Positions 55,826 through 64,000 of a stretch of DNA of 64,000 nucleotides are shown one piece after another. The notes beneath the pieces are model-generated. The model had not been told where the DNA came from. It saw only the letters and a program-made list of their open reading frames with translations, and ran no database searches. The stretch covers positions 65,064,654 to 65,128,653 of the forward strand of contig CM069442.1 in NCBI GenBank assembly GCA_035610835.1. The letters run 5' to 3'. Source of the DNA: Ophiura sarsii. Lineage: Eukaryota > Echinodermata > Ophiuroidea > Amphilepidida > Ophiuridae. The position numbers and the translations under genes are program-made. Position 1 is the first letter of the stretch. Each line of letters begins with the position of its first letter.

Positions 55826-56506
55826 CTCCAGGATGCCTGTCAGATAAATTAATCCGAGGGGATCAATATCTGAGGAACGAGACGTGCTCCTCCGAGGAAT
55901 CCCTGGAGAGTGATTCTTGGTCTAGTAATGATGACGAAGTGAGGTTTCTATTCTTCGGTGGACTTAACAACAGAAACATTTATTTGCATACCGTGTCCCT
56001 ACCAGGCAATGCGCTTAAATCAATAAATCCGCAGTTACTCCCGATCCAAACTGCTGTAGATATCATCATCAGGACGATCGCCAACCCTGTCAGGCGACGT
56101 CGTAAGCGTGAGATCGACGAACGTGTCCTCTACAGCAGACGGTATGAGTACGTCTTCTTTGCGCCCACTGTCGGAGATGTGGACTTTAAGCTTGAGCCTT
56201 TCGTTTCAATATCGGATTTGGCATTCTTTGAATCTGTGGAAGTGAGCGTCAGTTTAGTTGGAGAAGTATTTGGTCAGAGGAGCGGAGAAGTAGACGTTAG
56301 AATGATGCTAAAATATGGTGCATGTCCAGGTTCTGGGCAAATTGGTGGTGGTAAAGCCAGGCGAAAGAGACAGATGAGCAGTGATTCATGTGAGGCCATA
56401 TATTCCGACTTACTGGATGTTGATAGAGCCGCTAAACAAGAGATGTGTGGTATTGATGACAGGAGATTTCATACATTACAGTTGTGTTTGGGGGAAGCCA
56501 GTGCAG
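55826..56506 (+). CDS. Exon: probable intron-less fourth copy of the unrecognised domain, two furin-like sites
   Basis: A 681-nt exon, phase 1-1 (acceptor 'acatcag', donor g|gtgaga), of 227 codons. It opens with a cysteine pair (GCLSDKLIRG...NETC) as exons a1-a3 do. The strand-like RFLFFGGLNNRNIYLHTVSL corresponds to the a/b junction, then EVSVSLVGEVFG...YGACPG resembles VSISYTPDVLN...C of c1, and it ends with LQLCLG. Two polybasic sites are present: RRRRKR (56092-56109) and RRKR (56359-56370). The phase-0 introns that separate a, b and c elsewhere are absent. Similarity is low, so homology is inferred from layout. It lies between Ig1 and Ig2. Confidence 0.85.
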
Positions 56507-56716
56507 GTGAGAGAGAGAGATGGCTTTCTTTGTTTATTTATCAATGTGTGTATTTTTTTCTAAAATTATTGTTAAGTTGGGTTGTTTTTTTGTCATCGCT
56601 GGTTGATGGTTGTCCTTGATAATCAAATAAAAAAATGTTTAGATATGACCATTAACAAACTCAAGTTCAAGGCAAAGTGGGTATTCGCATATATTGGCAG
56701 TACACATTTTAAGCTG

Positions 56717-57198
56717 TTAAAGGGAAGTGTCAACCCTGTTCGGCGCTAAATTTATCAAGCACTGTAACTTGAAACTATAAATGTGATCTACATAAAAGTA
56801 TACATTTTTTTTAATGAAATGAGTCGGAGAATCTATTTTTGGCATCAAATTTTTAAAAAATAGTGATTTTTACATTTTTGCGTATTTTTTGGCGCGAACA
56901 TTTTTCAGACAACCTAACAAAATCAGTTTTTGATTAAAAATTTCAAAATTTCACCAAAATCATCTAAAGTCAATTATCTAGGATCTCATTTTTTTTTTTG
57001 GGGGGGGGGGCTTAAAGAATTTTAGTTTTGAATAAATTGACCAAAAATTGTCAACAATGTGATTTTGAGATAAAATACAAATTGTTTCTCTGACTCATTT
57101 CATTTAAGAAATTGTATACTTTTATGGACATTACATTATTAGTTTAAAATTTGCAGTGCTTGATAAATTTAATAAAAAAGGGTTGACAGTACCCTTAA
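56717..57198. mobile_element. TTAA-flanked foldback MITE
   Basis: TTAAAGGGAAGTGTCAACCC and GGGTTGACAGTACCCTTAA are the ends. The arms continue with 'agcactgtaacttgaaacta' and complements for about 150 bp, including 'atgaaatgagtc' / 'gactcatttcat'. The first bases match the M48 family end (TTAAAGGG). Confidence 0.85.
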
Positions 57199-57673
57199 GG
57201 CCCCTTTTTAAAAATATTTCTTCGGTATCAAGCTCTCCCAATAACCCAAATTTGATTTGATGTCACCAAATGTCCCCACAAGTTTAACCCTGTCACCCAA
57301 AAGACTGACCAAAATCATCTAATAACCTACTTTGTGTACATATTTGCAATTTCCTTCATGAAAAGACACAGATTTTGAAAATATGGCAAATCAGTCATCC
57401 CCCAAAAAACCTTTTTGGGGCCATTTGGTATAAACTAATCGGGAGGGAAAAACCTGAAAAGCATGTCTATGTACGTGAGGGTAAACATAATTTGTAAAAA
57501 ATACCCAACCCTAACAGTTTGCATATTCTATATACTGAATACCCAAAGTGGTCATGCTTTACACTTAACACTCCTACTCTACTTCAAAGATTTGTGTGCC
57601 TGTAGAATTTTTTTTTTCCCCAAAAATATTTCATGATTGATTTGATTTTCTTTTCTTTAAACTGTAACAACAG

Positions 57674-57940
57674 AACCAACAGTTCAGGTGCACCCGAGAA
57701 CGCACCAAGCCCAGCGGGGGAGCGTAACAGACATCAACTGCTTCATCGAGAATGCCATTCGTTACCAATGGGAGAAGGTTAGCTCGGATGCACCTAACCA
57801 AGCCCTAGACGAGGTCAAAAGCAACACGCTCCAGTTTAGAAACTTCCAAGCCACCGATCAAGGAATGTACAGATGTATTGGAATGGGAGGCGGGGAGTAC
57901 CAGGCCGTGAAAAGTAGGCCGGCCGTATTGACTGCAGAAG
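57674..57940 (+). CDS. Exon: immunoglobulin domain 2
   Basis: A 267-nt phase 1-1 exon (acceptor 'aacaacag', donor g|gtgtgt). EPTVQVHP, SVTDINCFIENAIRYQWEKV, NTLQFRNFQATDQGMYRCIGM and VLTAEG show both Ig cysteines, the core Trp and the D-x-G-x-Y-x-C motif. Unlike Ig1 it is in one exon. It follows the 681-nt exon, giving a domain-plus-Ig block. Confidence 0.92.
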
Positions 57941-58303
57941 GTGTGTAGACTTATTTAAGTTGGTATGCCAAACAATTCAAGGGACCAAAGGTTAATGAAG
58001 TAGCCAACGGGAAATGGCTTAGGAGTGTTATGATTATAAATCAACCTGGCTGGTGTAGTGTGTGGGGAGCAGTTTTGTAGGGGGTTTATGTGGTTTCAGA
58101 AGTACTGAGGGTTATTGATGTGGTTGAGAGGTAGGGGTTAATAAAGTAGCCATGGTTAATGGTTTAGGAGGGATATATATGGTTATAAATCAACCTGGTT
58201 GTGTGGGTGTGTGGGGGGTTGTAGGTTTATGTGGTTTCAGAGGTAGGTAATGTGGCATAACCATCTAGCGGGTACCCGAGCGTAGCGAGGGCTGCGCTAG
58301 TAT
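57941..58303. repeat. Intron start with GT-rich direct repeats
   Basis: 'ataaatcaacctgg' with 'tgtgtggggg' and 'tttatgtggtttcagaag' occurs twice (about 58035-58105 and 58187-58245), a tandem duplication of about 150 bp. The end adjoins the RTE 3' tail. Confidence 0.6.
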
Positions 58304-61135
58304 CTACAATACAATATCTACAATATCTACAATGTTGGTTCTTTTCTCCTTCCAGTTAACTCTTAACATTCTTCTCCAGACCCACATTTCAGCAGCCATT
58401 ATGCGATTTTCATCTGCTTTGGTTAGAGTCCATCCCTCCAGACTGTAAAGGAGCACGCTCCATACCAATGCTTTTACAATCTTTATTTTAAGGTTTGTGA
58501 GGTTGCGGTCATTCCATAGGTCCTGGAGTTCTATCATCCTTCCCTTGGCCATTCAGATTCTAGCTCTTATATCAGCTGTGCAGTTAGCAGATGTGGTTTT
58601 CACAGAGCCTAGGTATTTGAAGCGACGGACTTGTTCAACATCCTCACCATCGATTGAGATATTATGCATGGGCTGTTCTTCTCCAGTTGTTAGAAGTTTT
58701 GTCTTTTTGACATTGAGCTTGAGATTGAGCTTTCTGCCTGCATCATTTATGGCTGATGTTAGCCTCTCGATGTCTTCTTCAGAGGTTTCAAAAAGTGCTG
58801 TGTCATCGGCATATCTGAGATTTGAAATTGGTGTACCACCTCCTTTTATCCCATACTGGTTAACATCAGCGTCTCTCATGACATTTTCTGTGTAGGAGAC
58901 GAACATGTATGGTGAAGCAATGCATCTCTGCCTCACACCTTTACCTAGGTTGAATTCATCTGTGTTTTCACCATTCCATCTGATCCTTGCCTTCTGATTC
59001 ACATAGAGGGATTGAAGCAGTGCTACAAGATGTGCTGGAAATCCCATCTCTATCATTGCAGAGAAAAGCTTGATGTGGCTCACAGAGTCAAATATGCTTT
59101 GGAATAATCTATGAATGAAGGTTTCCTGACCAATTGCAATGAGTTTCTCCATCAAGATCTGCAGACAACCCAGTATATCGACAGTACCCCTGCCTTTCCT
59201 GTAGGCGGCTTGTTCTTCTGGAAGTTCTTGATCTAGTTTGGCTTTCAAGCGTAAGATGATGATCATCAGTAGCACCTTACTTGTATGGCTGATTAGGGCA
59301 ATTGTCCTGTAGTTGGAGCCCTGTTTGTGGTCGCCTGATTTGAACAGCATGACAAATTCTTGCGCTTTCCAGTCATTTGGCCAGTCGCATTTGATACAGA
59401 TGCATGTACATAACTGATGTAGTGCCTTAATTCCATGCTGGCCTGTTGATTTTATAAGCTCAGCAGGTATCTCATCAAGGCCTGGTGATTTCCCATCCTT
59501 GAGTTTCTTGACAGCATACATCACTTCATCCATTAGCGGTGGAAGTTCCACGTCATCGTCAAATGCTCTGTTCATTTTTTTCAGTGGTGATTCGCCATCT
59601 GGACTTTCAAAGAGTGAGGTACCGTACTCTCTCCATCTGTTCATAATATTTGATGGTTCACTTAGCACTGCTCCATCTGTGTTTTTTACACATGCTTGGT
59701 TTGATGGAGTGGATTTATTTCGGAGTGATCTGATCTGATTGAACATTGCTTTGGATTTTCCAGTTACATCAAAGTCTTTTATTTGTAGACATTGCTCTTC
59801 AAGCCATACTGCCTTGTCCCTTCTGATTTGTCTTTGAATTTCAGCACGCACTTCTTTGTAACGCTCTACTTTGGCTATTGAGGTTTGCTTGCGTAGTTGA
59901 CTTTTTTCCTCAGTTTCAACACTTCTTTGCTGATCCATGGTTTCTTTGGGGATCTTTTCACTCTTCCAAGCGTCTCCTCGGCTGTTTCAGATAAGATGGT
60001 TTTGTAAGTCATCCATTGTGATTCTGGAGTTATATTAGATGGGTCTTGAAGGAGAGCTTCTGCTTCAAATCGCTTTTCTGTCTCAGATTCAAACTTGGCT
60101 TTTGTAGTTGGGTCGTTAAGCATTTTCACATCTAATTTGCCTTGTTTTCTCTTGTGTTTAGTACAGACTGGTTTTGCTCTCATCTTTCCTGCCAGTAGTA
60201 AGTGATCTGTGTCACAATCAGCGCCGGGGTAGGATCGTACATCTGTTATACTTGACTTCCATCTTTTGTTTATAAGGATGTAGTCAATCTGGTTTCTGTA
60301 GCAATCACCAGGTGATTTCCAGGTGTATAAATTCCTCTTCCGGTATTTGAAGCATGTATTTATTACGGCCAGGTTGTTAGCACAGCAAAAATCAGCAAGT
60401 CTGTCTCCTATTTCATTTCTTCCACCCAGACCAAACTTTCCAATTCCACATCTTTTGTCTTCTCCTTCTCCGATCTTTGCGTTCAAGTCTCCCATGATTA
60501 CACATCTCCTTTCTTTATGGTCTCCACTGCATTTTGGAGCTGCTCATAAAATTCCTCTATGATGGCATCATCTTGGGTTGAAGTAGGAGCATATACCTGG
60601 AGGATGGTTATTGGTTTAGGTTTAGCATGAAGTCTTACAGCAAGGATCCGGTCAGAAATGGGGTTGTAGCTTGCTAGTGCCTTACGTGCTATTCCTTTTA
60701 GGACAACAGCTACCCCACTCTCTCTTCTTCCTTTGGTTTTTTCGGAGTGCAGAATTGTGGTGTACTTGTCTGGTTGAAAAGATCCTTCACCTCTCCATCT
60801 TGTTTCACAGAGACCAAGGACATCTAGATGTTGGCGGTGTGCTTCTTCCAATAGAAGTTCTAGCTTTCCCTCCTTGTTCATAGTCCTTACATTCCACATT
60901 CCGAAATGGAAACATCTCTTCTTCTTACTCATCAGGTTGACATGAGACTGTTCAGTAGTGCTGCCATCAAGCTGTACCCCCTCTGCGTGTAATCCTGAGT
61001 TTCGGGTACCTCCGTCATCATTGACACACTTCACAACAGACTCTATCTGCATCCTCTTCCTCAGTAACATCTTGGATGGGTACCCTAAGGGGCCCAGCAC
61101 CCATCTGTTCACGTATTCTTTCTGATCTGCGATTC
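58304..61135 (-). mobile_element. RTE-type LINE, nearly full length, frameshifted
   Basis: Read on the minus strand. The AP-type endonuclease starts in 61112-60498 (WNVRTMNKEGKLELLLEEA, GLCETRWRG, VYAPTS) and continues in 60495-59875 (MGDLNAKIG, NQIDYILINKRW). RT is in 59938-58553 (SPGLDEIPAELIK, NYRTIALISHTSK, GVRQRCIASPYM, LRYADDTALF), and the C-terminal piece is 58552-58304 (ALVWSVLLYSLEGWTLTKAD, EMWVWRRMLRVNWKEKRTN). Frame breaks separate the four pieces; the first is a one-base loss just before MGDLNAKIG. The YADD catalytic pair is kept, but the motif A region is damaged (QSIFDSV where a KAFD-type motif is expected). The element ends in a short (TTGTAGATA)-like tail, typical of RTE. Inactive as it stands. 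Confidence 0.88.
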
Positions 61136-61582
61136 ATATTGACATCAATTCAAATATTCTGATAGACAAGAATTTCACACTAGTAGTTAGGAAGCATAGG
61201 GGTTTTCCGGGCCTGGTCTAGGCTGACACAGGGTGTTATATACATGTACCAATATGTTTTTTAAAGTTGAGGGAATTAAAACCTAAGTGGACATCATTGC
61301 CAACTTGGGTGGTTGATTAACCTTTGACCTTGATTTAGAGTAAAAGGTCACAAGTGTTTCAATGTGTTTGAAACCATGTGTGCTCCCCAGATATAAAGCT
61401 CTATAGAAACAGTCACAATATTATGCTGGACATAAAGGTTGATTTCGTGAGTAGCAAAAGCAAAAATGACCATTATTAATGTTCATCTTGAATTCTGAAG
61501 TAAATTATAAAAGAAAATAATTCTTCAACACTGCGGATCCCTTTAAACGCTCCTGATTATTTTGAATAATTTGATTTTTCAG
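61136..61582. other. Intron remainder with M48 fragment
   Basis: Positions 61468-61551 ('attaatgttcatcttgaatt' to 'ccctttaa') match the right end of M48 (48430-48515). The rest is unassigned. The acceptor 'tttttcag' follows 30 bp later. Confidence 0.6.
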
Positions 61583-61680
61583 GTGTGTCCACATTTCTGT
61601 TGACGGTGCGCATTCCAGACCCTCAGATTAGTGTGGGTGCATTAGAGAGAGGAGAATTTGAGCGAGATCCATCACAATGG
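61583..61680 (+). CDS. Exon: short exon after Ig2
   Basis: A 98-nt exon, phase 1 in (joining G from Ig2 to make Gly) and phase 0 out (tgg|gtaagg). It encodes VSTFLLTVRIPDPQISVGALERGEFERDPSQW. It has no cysteine. The phase pattern (1 to 0) is that of the a-type exons, so it may start another domain. Both splice sites are good, with 'gatttttcag' as acceptor. No stop codon is reached, so the gene continues beyond the window. Confidence 0.75.
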
Positions 61681-62576
61681 GTAAGGTGTTTCCTTGGCAA
61701 CCAAATGGATACTATAATGGCATTGCAAACTACCGATTTGAAAAGTAGTATCTTATTCGTTATGCACTCTATTTTGCGAGTTACACCCCAAATCATTATA
61801 TTTACTGTTACTAACCTTCACAGTAGAAAAATAATCTATTGTTACCCAACTACTTCAACAAACGTGTCTTTCCTTTGAACACAAAAGAAATCTATACCAC
61901 TTGAATTGCTAGTACATACTTTTACTTAAGGCGTGTAGCAAAAATATTCCGCTCTGACTAGACTCGCCAATCAAACATTTCTAATTAATTTATAAATATC
62001 TTCATTGTAATCATAAAAAAAAGTTAGGACATCAATATAAATCCATTTTTAGCAATTAAACTATAAAAGCGAATTTGACATTCTGTTCGTAATTATTGAG
62101 TATCATATTGGCCTAATGTGACGGCGACAATCTTTTGTTATACAAAATATGAAGCTTCCCAATTTTGCTATGTAAATTGGCTTGGACTCCTCCGGTAAAT
62201 GTGTCTATTTTCTTTATAGATATCTGTCTATTTTTGATGTCTTCAAAATAAAAGTTGAATAAAAATGTTCGTAACTTGGTCAAATTACCACCAAATTTAG
62301 TCTGGTTTTTTTTGCAACTTGTCCAGTTTCGTTATGGCTGATTGAATAAGAGTGCACAGTGCCAATGCAGTCATGGGTTAGGACAAATAGGGAATCCTCT
62401 GCAGTAAATACATTAAGAGAAACACATAATAATAACCTCCAAGTTAGACTGTAAGTTTGGTTAGGTCATGGTAAACTTTTATGCAACATTTGGACAACGT
62501 TTTAAGAGGACATTTAGCATTGCATATCAATTTCAGCGCTTTCTAAACATGCTAACAACGTTGTAAGAATGTTGTA
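61681..62576. other. Intron, no exon found
   Basis: AT-rich sequence in which I could not identify a following exon in phase 0. The frame reading through 61681-61878 is an intron extension of the previous exon. Confidence 0.45.
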
Positions 62577-63640
62577 TACGAGGGTCATTCAATAAGTTCT
62601 ACCTCCTACCTCTTAACTTCATTATTATATAAGCCAGTCTTATGAAATATCACACAATTGTAGCTTGGAACCTCAGCTACAAATTCATTGTAAATTGATC
62701 TGAGTACTGGTTGTACTTTTCTGGAGATGCAGTGAAAACCAAACTTACATTTAGTGTGACGGAAACGGATGAAAAACAGAAAATATCGCCAAAATGCTAT
62801 TCATTTGGCCTATTGTAAGAGGCAAAAGATACCTATCGGTCAATTATAACCGTTCTAAATTTCAGATATATCTATAACAGACCATGAACAGTGAAGGTGA
62901 CTGATTTCTTTGGAAAGATTTTGCCCTCTGATTAACCAGAACCAGATCAGGACAACCATAAGTTTACCCCTCCCCTAGAGCACCCTGCAAATGGTATATT
63001 TAACTTTCATAAGAACTAAGTGATTTTCAATATACTGGACTAAATAGAGGGATTACAAGTCTCCCAAAGTGATAATTTTCTATCATTGACTACCTGATTG
63101 ACTATTATGAAGGTTGCACATAATGAATAATCATAAAGTGACTATTATGTTAAAGATCTAACATACGAGGCATCACTATGGCTTGAGTTGTAACAACGAT
63201 ATTAGACTGATTATCGGTATTCCAGTATGCCAAAGGCATAGCAATACATTTGAGTTGATATTACACCCTTTGCAAGCCTACAAGAGTTAATATTGCTTAC
63301 AATCTTATTCAAACATGATAATACTATAATTTTATCAGATATCATTCATTGATTTCCATTTTTCTGTATTAAAATCATGCTCTTATATCTAACCATATCA
63401 TACGGAAACCCCCCTGAAAAAACATGCATATATTTTTACGGTAATTTTCCGTTTTTGTTGTCCAAAATCTCTCTCCGGCTTTGACCGCATCATATCAAAA
63501 GTAAAACAGATATCAATTATCATTTACTATAAATGTGTAGCTATGATTCAGAGCTATAATCATAACAAATCTCATGAGGCTGATATTCATATTAGCAATG
63601 TTATGAGGGAGGAGGTAGAACGTATTGAATTACCCTCGTA
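62577..63640. mobile_element. Mariner-like non-autonomous element
   Basis: The ends TACGAGGGTCATTCAATAAG plus 'ttctacctcc' and 'ggaggtagaacg' plus TATTGAATTACCCTCGTA are inverted repeats with TA on the outside. CGAGGGTCATTCAATAAG-like termini are typical of mariner families. The 1-kb interior has no transposase frame. Confidence 0.85.
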
Positions 63641-64000
63641 TATCCAATTAAAACGTTGGAGATCATCCACAACATGATTTTTTTTTTAAACATTGTATCA
63701 TAACGTTTTCAAAATTAATTTGCAAAGTTATTACAACTTTATTACAACACAAAATTGTTGGCAGGGGTACAATGCAGGGGCTATAAGATCAAATATCTTC
63801 GTCATTATTACAACTCAACAACTTAATTTTGTTGGTTTTCCACAATGCATATATATGAAGAGGTTTTTTGCAAAAGGGCCTACATCCACTTTGGCTCTTA
63901 TTGAGAAAAAGTCAAAAAACTGTTTCTAAATATTCAAGGTGAGCAATTGAAAAACTGAATGGATTGTGAAAGAGGTACAATACATACTAATTTAAATTGA
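63641..64000. other. Intron to window end, nothing assigned
   Basis: AT-rich sequence with one short open frame lacking domain similarity. No exon consistent with the phase-0 donor at 61681 was found. Confidence 0.4.

Noticed and set aside
58497..60883. Plus-strand frames at 58497, 59499, 60323 and 60671
   Set aside because: They are antisense shadows of the RTE element.

Overview
This window is eukaryotic, AT-rich animal DNA, most likely from a marine invertebrate deuterostome such as an echinoderm, hemichordate or cephalochordate. The lineage is inferred from the hyalin-repeat (HYR) and LDL-receptor class A exons, the CR1-like, RTE and Penelope retroelements, and the very dense MITE content. 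It is not proven. I see no prokaryotic features, CRISPR array or rRNA.

The only host gene I can support is one large plus-strand gene. Twenty exons from 8710 to 61680 encode about 1,460 codons of a modular, cysteine-containing, probably secreted or cell-surface protein. The gene is open at both ends: no start codon, signal peptide, transmembrane segment or stop codon is visible. Every splice junction keeps frame. The order is HYR1; then [LDLa1 - a1,b1,c1 - HYR2]; then [LDLa2 - a2,b2,c2 - HYR3]; then [LDLa3 - a3,b3,c3 - Ig1 (two exons)]; then [one 681-nt exon - Ig2]; then a short exon that continues beyond the window. The three exons a+b+c form a domain of about 195 to 235 residues that I do not recognise. 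It occurs three times with the same intron phases (1-0-0-1). The 681-nt exon appears to be a fourth, intron-less version. Polybasic furin-like sites occur in c3 and twice in the fourth copy. HYR, LDLa and Ig modules are all bounded by phase-1 introns, the usual signature of exon shuffling in extracellular proteins.

Layout. From 1 to 8700 there are nested repeats: a three-copy family at 195, 2178 and 5333, hAT-like ends, long poly-G/C tracts and a decayed LINE tail. Introns then hold four substantial retroelements: a 688-codon CR1-like reverse transcriptase ORF (32323-34389, plus), a broken PHD/endonuclease/RT LINE (about 36955-39990, minus), a Penelope-like remnant (about 45800-46960, minus) and an RTE-type LINE with frameshifts (58304-61135, minus). 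More than fifteen foldback or MITE-like elements are present. Several are nested, and in three cases a second copy or the opposite arm acts as an empty-site control for the insertion.

The most interesting items are the repeated unrecognised three-exon domain and its intron-less fourth copy, the change from HYR to Ig partners together with the furin sites, a decayed HYR pseudo-exon after HYR1, and a tandem repeat carrying four perfect DR1 (AGGTCAAAGGTCA) nuclear-receptor-type sites. All reading is by eye; no database comparison was made.
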